Positions 8,260 to 23,240 of a stretch of 64,000 nt of DNA are shown piece after piece (within the stretch, counting starts at the first letter, position 1; the number at the start of each line of letters is the position of its first letter). A program made the translations under genes and the position numbers. The DNA comes from Atherix ibis (lineage: Eukaryota > Arthropoda > Insecta > Diptera > Athericidae). The DNA lies in the NCBI GenBank assembly GCA_958298945.1, contig OY282609.1, positions 62,530,220 through 62,594,219 on the forward strand. Reading direction: 5' to 3'. The notes below the pieces were generated by a model that made no database searches, was not told the origin of the DNA, and saw only the letters and a program-made list of their open reading frames with translations.

Positions 8260-11200
8260 GTAAGTTACTTTGAATTTATTCTGTTTTATTCATAATATAT
8301 TTTAATTAAATAATCTTTTATTAAATTTATAAATTATATTTTAATAATTATAATTATTTTATATAAATTTGAAATTTTTTTAATTGAAACAAATATTTTT
8401 TAAAATTTATCTAAAATATAAAAAAAGTTTTCTGAATACACAGTTTTTCTGAAAATTGCATGTTCGATCTAAATAATTATTTATATCTGTATTTAGTTTT
8501 CACATTCTTTTTTAATTGATTAAAAATAAATAATTGTGACTCTTTAGCAGAGAATATTAATAAACCGTTATCTTTTGTAACATGCAAGCTCAAGTTTTTT
8601 CTCGATAATTTTTATACATTTCTATGATTGAAAATCTTATACGTAAATTTTTCAACTAAAAAAATAATTTATCCAAATTATATTCTTTACAAAATTACAG
8701 CACATATTTTACATGTAAATTTTACTTTTTGCATAAATTCTCATTTAATTTTTATACCAAATTAATTTTTCTGTCTTTTTATTAATCATATAAATTAATA
8801 TTTAATTATATTTTTTTAAATATTTTTGTGCATTAATTCTTTTTTTATTAAAACATCATTTTTTTCTTTAATAATAGCTACAATATTTAAATAAGTATTT
8901 CCGAAAAACAATTACAACAAAATTCATTATATTCAATTTACATTTTTTCGTTTTTCAAAATTGTAAACATTAGATTATTAACAAAGTTTAGAGTAAATTA
9001 AATTTTTCTATAAACTAGTTTTTACAATTCTGAATTATGAGATAATATAAATTTAATAATTCTTTTTAAATTGCAAGAATTATATTACAAATTTAGTTTA
9101 AAGTTAACTAAACTTTATTTTATAAGCTGATTCTTTCAAGTTTTTAAAAGTTTAAATTTTTAATAAATTATTATTTTTCAAAATAAAAAGCAAATAATAA
9201 ATTATTTAGAAAAAAAATACAGCACGTGGTATAATTTTTTTTATTTATAAAATGTTTTTCAAATAATTTTTTTTTAAAGAATTAACGTTAAATTAAAATA
9301 AACTTTATGAATAAAAAAACTATTTTTTGTTGTAGTTTTTTTTTAAAAATTAATTATCTTTAAATGTGCAAAAATAAGTTGAAGAATTGGTGGTATTTTT
9401 TAAATTCTTGAAAAACCATTAGAAAAAATATCATTGAATGATGTAAAATATAAATTGTAAAATTTCTTTAGTAAAATATAAATTTTTTTTGATAAAATAT
9501 GAAAAATATCAATTATATTTTCTATCTAAAAAATATTGTTTAGTTACGCCAAAATTATACGATATTTATATGTGTATGTTGAGTAAAATTTTATTTTTCG
9601 ATAATTTTTCTAGATTTCATTTTATATTTGAACGGTACATGAAAAGATCCATGGTGCAAAATATAACTTGAACAATATACCATACCAATCATAGTATAAA
9701 TAATCAAAAATATACTTAAATGAGAATTAACTGTTAGTCTGAAAACAATTCTTTATCAAGACAAATATTTCATATAAAAAAGTTCTAATAAGAACAATAG
9801 AGTTCAAATTTAACATTTAATTCAATGCGAGCTAGAATAAGCTGTAGTGGTAGGAACAAATTTATGTAGTAGTACATTTTCCTGTTTGCATTTGATTGTA
9901 TTTGATTCTTTTTCGATCGAGTTTTTCAATGGTACACGAACAAATTGAAACATGAAATTACGGGCATTTATTTACTCATTTCTTTAAAAATACGTATTTA
10001 ATTTTCCCACAAATATTTTTTAACGCGTAATTTTTAATGTTTAAAATTATTCAATAATTTTTTTTTTGTAATTTTAATAAATTTTCCATTAGTTTAGCTT
10101 GGAAGTAAATAGAATTCAAATACTTTAAAATTAATCGTATTAAATCCGAATAATATGAATAAAAACTTTAAACAACTATATTTCTGCAGTGATAATGATA
10201 AAGATAAGATGATCAAAAAAATACTGATAATGTTACCAAGTAATACGTTATAAATTTAGGCAAAAATTAACTTAATATATCTGTTAATAATACTTTGGAG
10301 TATATATCATATATGAATTTTACAAACATTAAAATAAGGTTTTCTTTTTTCAACATTATTAAAATTAATAATAATGTTGAAGAAAAAAAAATATAGAATA
10401 TTTTTTAATACGCTTAACGGTGCAAATTGATATTTTGGGTATGCAATTTTTATACATAAAAAAGGTCATTTAGGGAAAATTCAGCGTTTTACTCTAAAGC
10501 GATCTTAGCGCTATCATTTTATGGTTGTTCTTAAAATAATAAATAATTTTTTTACTAATAAAGTGCTTTGCGCGCCATCTATTATAATTTACTTCCTCTA
10601 GAAATTTTCGGTTTTTCAGCTAAATTTTTCATTGTTTGAAATAAAAATTATAAAAATGGATAATCAATTGTTTTCCAATAAAAAACAGCCATATGCATAA
10701 ACTAGATAATGGCCAACTCACTTTAAATATTCAAAACAACATATATTATTCTATCAAATACATTAAATATATTTAACTTAAATAAAATAAATGAGAATGT
10801 AACATTCAAAATGATCATTTTTATTATTGAAATATTAGAATTTTCCAGAATGCCTTTATCTTAAATGTAAATTAAATCAATTTCATCTTTAAGAGAATTT
10901 ACAATTTTGCCTTAAAATATGCAGTCAAAGACACAATCATAGCTTTGATGTATTTACATAGATTAATTTTCATTCTTGGGGGCTTTTTCTCAAATTGGGA
11001 ATTATTGATTTCTCAAAAACAATTTAGTAATTTGCTTTTTTAAATTATTAAATAATTAATGGAATTTATTGGATGCTTCTGAATGGCTCCAAAAAAATTG
11101 TTCAATTAATTTTTTGAATGCATTTATTTTTATAAATTTATCAGTAACATTTAAATCATACAACATTCAGTGCCATCTATTGAAAATTTGCAGCATTCAT

Positions 11201-11284
11201 CCTCTTTCAAACGTCCCTACATTCATGTACTGTACTGTCTTAAGTCTATTTGGTTTTAGTTTGAAAATAAACTTAACTAATTTT
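8260..11284. other. Very AT-rich interval, no gene seen
   Basis: Long A/T runs and only short frames with skewed composition, such as 9489-9671. It may be an intron of the plus-strand gene proposed at 8241. I see no RNA gene, element end or tandem array. Confidence 0.5.
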
Positions 11285-11404
11285 CTTAATTTACCCCACA
11301 ATTGGGTACCCCCCCGCCAGCCCTTGGATGTAAAACTATAAAACTATTTCTCCTACACCTTTTGTATTTTTTTTTTAAGAACACCAAAAGAATGCAGATT
11401 ATTA

Positions 11405-11541
11405 CAGCAAAAGAATGCAGATTTTGAAAAAACGTCGTCATATTTTGTATGCAAGTTAATACCTGCATGCAGAAGTAAAAACCGGCGGTGCATTTTTCTG
11501 CATTCTTTTGCTGCACCCGTCTGTTTGTCTGTCTGTCTGTC
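11405..11541. repeat. 16-bp inverted repeat and (TCTG)n tract
   Basis: cagcaaaagaatgcag at 11405-11420 is repeated in reverse complement at 11498-11513. An extra direct copy of aaagaatgcagatt lies just before it. A TGTC/TCTG microsatellite follows at 11520-11541. Together with a C run near 11310 this looks like the edge of an old, unrecognised repeat. Confidence 0.7.
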
Positions 11542-11779
11542 AAATGTCTTGATTTTAAACATTTTCCATTACTCTTTTTGAGAAATTAAATTTTTGGAAA
11601 AATAGATATTCGCGATTTGTTCTATTCTTTTTTATGTGAGAAATTTGTGGCCATTAAATTCCTGATTTATCTAACTAATAAAAACTTCGAGAACGTTTTT
11701 CTTTTATTGAATTAGCTAATTTTATACACTTTTATATTACGTGGACAAATGGATGATAAATATAAATATAAAATTTTGT

Positions 11780-12290
11780 GTTAAACTTGAAAAAAAATTC
11801 GCTGAGACGTACGAATTGATGGAAAAAGTTTATGGTGATGGATTGTATGAGTCTACTTAAGTTTATACGTGGTTTACACGATTTTAAAATGGTCGTGAGG
11901 ATTTAAATGACGACCTAAGGCCAGGTCGTCCAGAAGCTAGTAATCGTGCTGAATTGATGAAAAAAGTCCGTGAAATCATTGGTATCGATGCAAATTTTAC
12001 TACGAGAATGTTGGCTGAGGAATTAAATACGAGTAAAAACACTATTTGGAGAATTTTAACTGAAGATTTGGGTAAAAGAAAGGTCTGTGCGCGTTTTGTT
12101 CCAGATGAATTAAATGAAGACCAAAAAATCTCTCGTGTGGAGTATTGCAAAGACGTTGAAACTGCTGAAAACGATCCAGTCTTTCTTGATTTGATCATAA
12201 CTTGGATGAATCATAGTGCTTTAAATATGACCCTGAAACTAAGCGTCAATCTGCTGAATGGAAGTCCAAAGGCGAATTTATATTAAAATA
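11780..12290 (+). pseudogene. Broken mariner transposase, N-terminal two-thirds
   Basis: The plus-strand frame shows a mariner N-terminal helix-turn-helix region with NGREDLNDDLRPGRPEAS and KRKVCARFVPDELNEDQK. The first catalytic block (DES, then CFKYDPETKRQSAEWKSKGE) is in another frame, so a frameshift lies near 12190-12200. In-frame stops also occur near 11860 and 11886, and after DES. The rest of the catalytic domain and the 3' end are missing after about 12290. It is a different lineage from the element at 1811-2369, judged by its different motif content, and is inactive. The longest intact stretch runs 11954-12190. Confidence 0.88.
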
Positions 12291-12523
12291 CAAACATATT
12301 TACCATATCTCTAATTTCAAATTTCTGCAATTACATAAATTGTTATATTTAGGGCCCCCCCCCCCTTTCCCACTCATTTAAAAAACATATTAGTTGTTAA
12401 TATTGAAATCATAAAACTACATTTCAGTTAAATAAAAAAAAAAACGTTTCTGTTATATCAAATATATTAACTAACTGCATCAACATTTTACAAAGGTGTT
12501 TAGGTGCCTAAAGTAATTTATCT

Positions 12524-14178
<1,655 letters not shown>

Positions 14179-16305
14179 ATGGATAGCAACGATATTGAAA
14201 ACAGCAACTATTCATTCGAACACGGGAATGTGAGTACGGAAGATAAGAGCACAGCACTATGTATAAGATGTACCTTACTTGAGTCTTCTCCAATTTTAGG
14301 AAATTTGCACACATGATGGCATACTTTTGAAAAAGGCCACGGCTTTCTTCATAAACGATCTGAATACCAGTGGATGTCTAAGCTTGGTTGAATATAAAAC
14401 AAAACGCTTTTTTATAGAATGGCAACGAAATGAAAATATTCTAATATCAGATGAGGGTACACAGGAACAGGATGATTGGTCGTTTGTAGATACAATTGAG
14501 AAAACCAGTAGAACTCTTACTGAAAATGTGGCTATAAATGGAAAATGCGATCAGACACAAAAGGTGCGATCACGATTACGAGTTGCATTGCGTGATTTAC
14601 TGTTTATTGAAATCACAGAAAAAGGCCATAATATGCGTCTTATAAGCAAAGCGGACGGCTCTGTTCAAAATTCATTTCTATTCCAAAATGGAAATGCGGA
14701 TATGTTTGTAAATTCAATGTTGCATCTTGGCATCATTGAAAAAATGAAAGCGAATCGAAACGTGTTTGAGGTTCTCGATGAATCACAAAGTGCCACTGCC
14801 AAACTTCAAAGAACCTTTGAGGAGTTACAGATCGATGAAATAAAAGAATCGGGCAGTTGGCTAACAAATATTGTAAGACGTAATATTGACTTTTTAGCGA
14901 AGGTATCAGAATATGTGCCACATCAGGCGCATTCCTCTAATACCTCGCCAGTATTGCATTTGAAAAATGATGATTATGAATTACTTAATCGCGAAAAATG
15001 TGAGACCGAAACCGAAAAGGATCCCAATGCAATCAAAGACGAGGATGATAAATCAGATACAAAAATAATGTCGCAAAATAATCTCCCGGAAAGGATAATT
15101 ACTGAAAGAGGTGTGTTCTTTCATTGCAGACCATTTACAAATATTTGGCAATCTTTGGGTGATCTTTGACTTTTCATTATTTTATAGGCCCGACATTGAC
15201 AGAAAAACAGTGGCATGAATTTCACACAGAAGATGGTAGAATATTAGAAGACTCAAAAGTGAAGGAAATTATATTTCGTGGTGGTATCGAACCCGGAATA
15301 CGAGCAGAATTATGGAAATATTTGCTAAATTACCGAAAGTGGGATGAGACGACTCTTGATTGGCTACGTCGTTGCGACCGCATGACCTCTGAATATTATC
15401 GTATGAAAGCACAATGGTTATCAATTACAGTTACGCAAGAGCGCAATTTTTCTGGCTATCGGGATCGAAAATGCCAAATCGAGAAAGATGTAAAACGCAC
15501 AGATCGATCACAAGAGTTCTTTGCCGGTGAGAATAATCCTAACCTTGGTTTACTACAAGATATCCTCATGACATACATTATGTACAACTTCGATCTGGGA
15601 TACGTGCAGGGAATGAGTGATTTATTAGCACCGATCTTATCGACTGTACAGAATGAGGCAGACTCATTTTGGTGTTTTGTTGGGTTTATGGAACTAGTAA
15701 AAACAAATTTCGATATCGATCAGGCTGGAATGAAAGAGCAACTACATCAACTTACTCAACTACTTGAGTTTGCTAATCCTAAACTTTACCATTATTTCAA
15801 AGAGCACGGCTCTGAAAATATGTACTTCTGCTTTCGGTGGTTACTCGTTTGGTTTAAGCGTGAATTCGATACGAACAATACAAACGTTTTATGGGAGTGC
15901 ATTTGGACTGGTCTACCTTGTTCTAATTTTCACCTTTTTATTGCATTAGCTGTTTTAGATGAGGAAGCGGATACTTTTATCGATAATAACTACGAATTCA
16001 ATGAAATTTTAAAATACGTCAACGAACTTTCCATGCAAATTAATCTTAAACGTACACTTGAAGTAGCTACGGCTATTTATAATCAAATAGTGTCAGCTGA
16101 ATGCCTTACCGATGAGATACGAATAATTATTGGCCAAGAACCGATTAATAAAAGTCAATCAAATAAATATATAAATGATGCCAATGAGGAACTTGATGAT
16201 CTAGATGTGTCGCATATCGATGAACCAACACCAGAAGATATTGAAGAGAAACGGCGGAAATTAGATGAGGCCTGTGAAAATTCGATGAGTTATTCATTTC
16301 TATAA
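14179..16305 (+). CDS. TBC1D15: TBC1D15/17-type Rab GTPase-activating protein
   Basis: Three exons: 14179-14229, 14300-15110, 15188-16305, with introns of 70 and 77 bases. The joined frame gives 659 residues, normal for this family. The N-terminal half (about 20-240) matches the Rab-binding DUF3548 region of TBC1D15/17. The TBC domain covers about 315-550 and keeps the arginine-finger motif IEKDVKRTDR (385-394, Arg391) and the glutamine-finger motif GYVQGMSD (Gln428). The protein should stimulate GTP hydrolysis by Rab7-like GTPases in late endosome, lysosome and mitochondrial dynamics. The tail is acidic (EELDDLDVSHIDEPTPEDIEE). Reading through the second intron in either frame meets a stop, and splicing it out restores the family-like junction TERGPTLTEKQW. 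That supports the donor at 15111. Confidence 0.95.
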
Positions 16306-16315
16306 TGAACAAAAA

Positions 16316-16510
16316 AATAAATTGAAAAAAGGAAAGTAGAAAACAATTCCGTTAAACGCGAAAAAAAATCAAATATAAAATCATAAGCTACAAAATCCCG
16401 TGAAGTGACGATTGTTCTTCGAAAACAAAGCAATAATTATAATAGTGCGATAGAGCTTAAAAGATAAAAAATTAAGGATCATTTTATCACACAAACAAAA
16501 TAGAAATAAA
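16316..16510 (+). terminator. Candidate polyadenylation signals of the TBC1D15-type gene
   Basis: AATAAA occurs at 16316-16321, only ten bases after the stop codon, and again at 16505-16510. The second is the more plausible signal, giving a 3' untranslated region of about 220 bases. Confidence 0.45.
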
Positions 16511-17389
16511 TATGTTTTTAGCCTTTAATTTTACAAGTCTAATTTTATCTAATATTTTAATTTGTTTTTAATTTTTTTCTTTATTTGTAAATATCTAACT
16601 ATGTAGAATGTTGAGAAAATAGAATTTGTAATTTGTACGGAAAATTTTAGTGGTTCTTATTTACATAATTTAACTTACCTTAACTTTTTAGGGAGTCATG
16701 TTTAAACTTAACATTTGTTAAAAACAACAACACATGTAAAAAAAATTTGTTTTGGTATTTACCTGTAACTATTAAATAAGTTGAGTAATTTTTGACAAAG
16801 AAAGACATGTGGATTTAATAGACTTTACAAAAGCGGGTTAATTTATGAAATATCAAATTTTATGCAATACATAATACGTATTGTTAGAAAGAATATTATC
16901 TAAAATCTGATTGGTTGATATCTTGAAAACCTGCCTTCCCAAATTGTAAAAGTAGTTGTGAGAACAGTAGAGGAGAAGACTCAAATTACGACCAATTTCT
17001 GGTTAGATATTCTGATTGGCTAATTTTCTTAGTACTAAATTTGAAATATTTTAGTACGAAAAGGGGTAATTGCAGTTGATGAAATTCAATTTTTATCAAT
17101 AATTTTTAAGTTCATAACTTTAAAAATAATTCCAAAACAAATTTTTTATAATCGAAAATAGGCAAAATTTTATAATTTTAGTATTTTCAAAATTCAATAT
17201 CCTACTAAAAACTTTTATATATTGGCAATTTTTAAATAAAAGAGTTCGCCGCACCCAGCCACACCCAAATGTGAATTTAAATTTACATTCCACACGACAC
17301 TGGTACCAACAGTTGTAGGTTGCAAATTTGAATCCTATTAGAACTATCCAACCTTAAGCCAGCGGAAAATAAATATTCACTCGATTATT
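16511..17389. other. 3' flank, no gene seen
   Basis: AT-rich DNA with two short related segments containing ctgattgg at about 16907 and 17011. A less AT-rich patch at about 17245-17360 has no open frame of note. No RNA gene recognised. Confidence 0.5.
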
Positions 17390-19270
17390 TTAAAAATTAT
17401 TTAAAAAATTATATATAAAATTTTTTTAAATGTAATCAATAATTGCACCAAAATTTTCGTGGACTCAAATTTCACAGAAATTTTTAGGATATACAGACAC
17501 ATATACAATCACACTTATTAATCTTTATAAAACGTTTAATGATAATGCCATAATGATTTTCTAAATGTAGTTGCATTCCCGCCTGTTGCAAGAATGCATA
17601 GAAAAGAGGTGTAAATTGCAATTGTTTTATAGAATATTTTTAAATTAAGTACAAGTAAATCTTTCGCACTAAAATGGCGTAAGTTTGTTAAAGTGTTTAG
17701 TAGGTCTGCGCAATAGGCTCCTCTTATGTGTTTTAAAGTACAATATTAATAATTCGTTAAAATCTATAAAATTGGAGACTATTAATACTGATCCTCTATT
17801 TTTACACGAAAGTCATATTTTTAATTACGTTTCCTAAAAATAATCTTTTTTTTAAATTAACTTGGGAATTGTTTATGTGTAAAAATGCAAAAAAGCTGAT
17901 CGGCAAAAATAAAGCAGTTGTCTGCGAATAATTGTACATAATTATTAAAATATAATATATTAATTTTTTTCAAAATTTCATATGTAAACGATTTAATAAA
18001 AAAATTTCGCGACTGAAATTCCATAGAAAATTCTAGGAAATTCTGACGATACCTGAACATTTACACTTTTATTCTAACTTTATAAAACATGGGGATTATC
18101 TGCACACACACACACATAAATATTTACAAACCAGGATGCCATAACAGTTTTCTAATTGTAGTTGTTGCATTTCTAGTCTATTCCAAGTATTCGCAGTGAA
18201 GAGGAGAGTGTGCAGATGACAATTGTTTAATAGAATATTTTCTGTGTACGACTAAAAGTAAACTTTCGCACTCAAACGGCGTCAGTTTGTTAAAGTGTTA
18301 GGTTGGTCTGCGTAATGGGCTCCTGTTGAGTATCTTAAAGTACAATATTAATAATTCGTTAAAATCTATAAAATTGGAGACTATTAATACTGATCTCTAT
18401 TTTTACACGTAATTCATATTTTTTATTACGTTTACTGAAAACTATTTTTTTTTAAAATTAACTTAAATATTTTTTATGTGTAAAACTGCAAAAAAGCTGA
18501 TCTTCAAAAATAAAGTAGTTCTCTGCGAATAATTGTACATAACTATTAAAATATATTATATTCATTTTTTTCAAAATTTCAAATGTAAACGATTAAAAAA
18601 AAATTGCAACTGAAATTCCATAGAACATTCTAGGAAATTCTGACGACACCTGAACATTTACACTTTTAATCTAACTTTATAAAACATGTGGATTGTCTGC
18701 ACACACACACATATTTAAAAACCAGGATGCCATAACAGTTTTCTAAATGTAGTTGTTGCATTTCTAGTCTATTCCAAGTATTCGCAGTGAAGAGGAGAGT
18801 GTGCAGATTACAATTGTTTAATAGAATATTTTCAAATTAGTACAAGTAAAACTTTTGCAAATTATTGGCTACATATGTGCATGTGTTGGACTAAAAGTAA
18901 ACTTTCACACTCAAATGGCGTCAGTTTGTTAAAGTGTTCAGTTGGTCTGCGCAATGGGCTCCTCTTAAGTGTCTTAAAGTACAATATTAATAATTCGTTA
19001 AAATCTATAAAATTGGAGACTATTAATATTGATCTCTATTTTTACACGTAAGTCATATTTTTAATTACGTTTCCTTAAAAATAATATTTTTTTTTTACAT
19101 TTAAATTAAAAATTTTTGTGTGTGTAGCAAAATGCAAAAAAAGTGATTCGCAAAAATAAAGTATTTGGCTGCGAATAATTGTAACGTCTTTCTAAATGTA
19201 GTTCTTGCATTTCCAGACTTTCCAAGTATACATAATAAAGAGACGGGTGAACAAATTGCAATTTTTTTAC
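17390..19270. repeat. Tandem array of about three 600-bp repeats
   Basis: The block aattcgttaaaatctataaa recurs at 17753, 18353 and 18992, giving periods of about 600 and 639. The units share ordered sub-blocks: a fragment with ccatagaaaattctagg, a short CA tract, gccataac, tctaaatgtagtt, a gaagagg block, ggcgtcagtttgttaaagtgt and ggtctgcg-caa-ggctcct. The first unit (from about 17390) is the most diverged; the second (about 17996-18595) and third (about 18596-19180) are close. A partial fourth unit ends near 19270. The third unit carries an extra stretch of about 40 bases around 18850-18890. No unit encodes a protein. Confidence 0.9.
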
Positions 19271-22200
19271 TAATTCCTTGAAAGAAATCAATGTCAAGGC
19301 AAGTAGTTTGTCATCGCAGATAGTTGTTAATTTTTCGTGGAATTTTTTCTAGGCAGGTTTATTAATCCTTGATGGTAACTTGTATCCAGTGCCCAATATA
19401 TGTGTATTTTTTGATTTACGTGTATTATTCAAGTGATTTTATTTTATGTTCCATATAAAAGTTTACTGTATACTGAGAATAGGTTTGTTATCCGTATTAG
19501 GTCCGGTGTTATAGTTGAAAAATTTTGTGTTATCCAATTCTAAATCAGAAACTTAACCAATTTTTTCTTACAAAATTATTGTATATTAAATTCTCAGAAT
19601 AAATTTTTAACAAAAATTAAAGTGGAAACCTATTTTCGTGTCTGGATATCCATATACTCATATGTACAGAAACTTATGTACAGTTTTTCGTTATTTCCAC
19701 AAATTCAATATCCATTTTGAAATTAGCAAATGTAGTAGTATATGCTATAATGGCACGAGTATATACATTTATACGCATATGCAAAACACTTTTTGCATAC
19801 TTGGGTCTATGTTAGAAAATCAAAATGGCGTATTGAAAGACACGCGAAAAATTTCACTTTTACTTTTTACTCTAGACTAATATTTTATACATTTCTCCCC
19901 AACAAACCGTTTATTTTAAATTAATTTAACTTGTACTGTATTACTATATTTTATTGTGAGAATAAAAAGTAAAAAATAATTTATATTTATAAAATATAAA
20001 TTTAGAAGGTAAAGAAAAAACAATTATATCTAAAATAAGGACTGTATACAAGGCTTCTACTTTTGATATCATGTTTGTACTTTTTTCAGATCACAATTGT
20101 ATTATATATTAAAAACGAAATAATAGAATTTTGAAAAATTAAAAGTGTAGTCTAAAGTGGAAAAAATAGTTATTTTAATTTATTATTTCATTTGTAATTT
20201 TTTGAACCCTAACAAAATTAGATAATTTTTATACTACAAAATAATAAAATGTTGGTATATTTTTTATTATTTCTCATTTTATTTTGAAAAATACGAAACA
20301 AATATTGCGCATTTTTTTTAGAAATCTTAAAACTTAGTAATAATATCTAAATCAACTTATTTAAATCTAAAGGCAAGATCCCTTTTCGCACGAATTTTAC
20401 AAATTAAATATGATTAATATATAACCTCAATTTTATTCATATTTTTAGGAATATCCATCTATTTTAATTAATTTTGTATCGAATTTGCTTAAAGAAAGTT
20501 TTACATTTAGCAATATTTTGGAATTATAAAAAAAAATGTATTAGGAGTTTATTATATAGTGATAGTTTATATACACGTATGTTATCTAGTACTGTAAGTA
20601 TTTGACGGTAACGTCTGTTGAATTCAATATCTTCGTGTGTGGATTTCAAGTGAGTTGTTTATCTAAATACCATACACATATAGTTCAAACTATCGTACTT
20701 TTGTATTTTCTAAAATTGAGCTGGTATTAAGACTTAAAGAGGAAGCTTTCTTCATAATATTGATTATTATATTTTACCAACTCATGTGAAAATTTGCTAT
20801 AGAATTATCTATAACTTTCCAAAGCTTAGGCATTGATAAGGAATTTTTTTTAAATTTTGCCCATAACAGAGTTCCGAAAATTATTTTTGATATGAAGTAA
20901 GCATTTTCATACAAAATTGTTGTATATAAAGGCAACTAATAAAATTGTATGAAAGTTCTTATAAAATTCTTCACGAGTTTTTTGGTATTTTTCTCTACGT
21001 AATTATTTTATCATTTAAAAAGTGGAGAACCTTAAAATATTACATTAAGTTCCAAAAAAAGAGGACTAGATCTGTGTAGGTGATAGGTATGTATAAAAGT
21101 CAGATATCGAAAAATGGAAAAAGTTGTTGAGCCGTTAACAATGTATTATTTTTTAAAGGATGATTCCACTTAAGAGGAATCTCTATTTAGCATGGATAAT
21201 AATTAAATTATATTTTAGTATCTATTTTTTACGGGTTTCTCTATATCTATTCCTTACAAAACATTTACGAGTATTTCCAACTATTCGATTAAAGGGGAAT
21301 TACATATTTACTGTTTACTTAAGGAAAATATATGACATCTATAATCTTTAAATTGCAGATGAGCTCCTATTTCATTTGGTTGGATGGGTATTAACTTGAA
21401 CGGTTTCGGCCTATTCTTTTGAATATACACATACAGACATACATATGCGAGTGTATAGTTAAACATTTTTTAAAAATGTTTCTCAATTTTATTTCACTCT
21501 TTTTTTTCATTTTTAAATCATATTGACGTATATTCTTATAGTAGTAGCAACAACTGGCTGAAATTCTTTTCCAGTCTCATAGGAATTGAGAAGCGTATCC
21601 CTTTCCGTGATGACGAAAATAATGTCGCCGTAATGATGTTTCTTTACGTGGGAAGAATCTTCAATTTGACTAGATATACATACTTGATGATTTACGTAGA
21701 ATGTGAAGAGTAAAACGAGAAGTAATATACATACATTAGGGATAAGTGCTAGGGTATTTTTATGCTTGTTTTATTATTATTTTTTTCTTTCGGGTGACAA
21801 TATTTCCTTCTTTAGGAGCCCATATACATAATATCATTCCCTTAAAACACAAAATACTTCAATAATAATAGTGCAACAATATGTTTTTTTTGTATAAATG
21901 GGTTGAAATCAATATTCGACTTGATATCATTTTAATCGACAACAGGATAGATTACACTTTGTAGTATTGAGTAAGCACTAACTAAAAAGGGATTGATAAA
22001 TGTTCTAAGCTTTGAGTTTTTCTGTAGCTATATTTTATTTGATTTTGTATATGATTTTTCAAATAGTTTAGCTTTCACTCTAAATTGGTTGTGATCAGAA
22101 TAGAGTACACTTTTCCCTCTAGTTCACTGCTTATTTTTTCTGCTTTTAACTTTTAATTCAAAAATCTATTTTATTTTTATTTATGGTGAAAGTTATTTTA

Positions 22201-22976
22201 GTGGATTGTTTTAAGATGCCTACGTTTTTTCAAACAGAGTTTAATAAAAAAATATTACTTTGATATTATTGTTTTAGTTGATATACCATACCTGCTTCTT
22301 TATTTCAGAGACTAAGAAACATTTTTTGGATACTTTATATTACGTTCTCTAATTAAAACTAACTAATTGTATGATTTTGTAGATGTTATTACGAATTATT
22401 GAATTTTTCGTTATTGCGAATTATTGAAATGTGGATTTATAAGAAAAATATTTAAGGATTTTACGTTTGATTTTAATTTTCTAAGTTAAAAAATTGAATT
22501 TTTATTTTTTCTTGCACGCATATAATTAAAATTGATAATTGAATTTAGAAATACTATCTACAATAAATTTGTGAATCTTTGCATATCTGCTTTATTGAAA
22601 TTTATTCTGGAAAATGTTTCTCCGAAATTTTAATACACTCGTCGAGATGTGCGTAAATATGTGTACATGTGCTTATCTATTCACAATTAATTTTCATTTT
22701 ATAGATAAAATATGTTGCAATGTGTACTATTCCATGTCATGTTCATATTAAGCTATTAATTACTATTAAATCGAAATGAGGTTGTTTTTTTGTGAAAATC
22801 CTGATGTGGACAATAATAAAATAAAAAATAAGTTTATGAGAAAAAGCTTAAATGAAATAAAATTAGACTTTCGGTAGAATAACTAGAGTAGAAATTCATG
22901 TATAACGAAGTGTATTTACATGAGAGAATGCTAAGGTAGCCAGGCAAGCATCCACCATATCAGAATACGGTTGTCC

Positions 22977-23240
22977 TTATTTTATTGATGCTAAACATAT
23001 GATGAGACTATGGTGGAAGTGGAATAGGCTGAGTTGTAGCATAAGGAGTAGTGGCATATCGAGATGTGTAGCATATGGATGGTATGGTAGCAAACGTGCT
23101 TCTGTTTTATTAATATCTTTCGTCATTCTAGTAAAAGGAGCATGTTTTTCAGTTATGTGTACATTTAGCATGTTTGTCTATTTTTTACGTTTCGTTTTCG
23201 CAAATAAATATGAAAATTATATACACGCACATGAATGAAT
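22977..23240. other. Less AT-rich island with frames on both strands
   Basis: Open on the minus strand for 64 codons (23171-22977) and on the plus strand for 79 codons (22999-23238). On the minus strand the frame ends beside AATAAAATAAGG, a usable polyadenylation signal, so it could be the last exon of a minus-strand transcript. Neither product resembles a family I know. Confidence 0.2.

Noticed and set aside
12355..12365. Run of 11 C residues near the end of the mariner fossil
   Set aside because: A simple homopolymer; nothing around it suggests a site or an element end.
15111..15187. Coding continuation through the second intron of the TBC1D15-type gene
   Set aside because: The upstream frame stops at 15167-15169, and the downstream frame would start within the intron; removing 77 bases with GT-AG ends restores the family-like junction.
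17245..17360. Possible tRNA-like segment (ggttgcaaatttgaatcc)
   Set aside because: Resembles a TPsiC arm only superficially; no acceptor stem, D arm or anticodon arm can be folded around it.
17996..19270. 600-bp units considered as a CRISPR-like or gene-cluster array
   Set aside because: Units are far too long, without spacers and non-coding; a tandem satellite-type repeat explains them.
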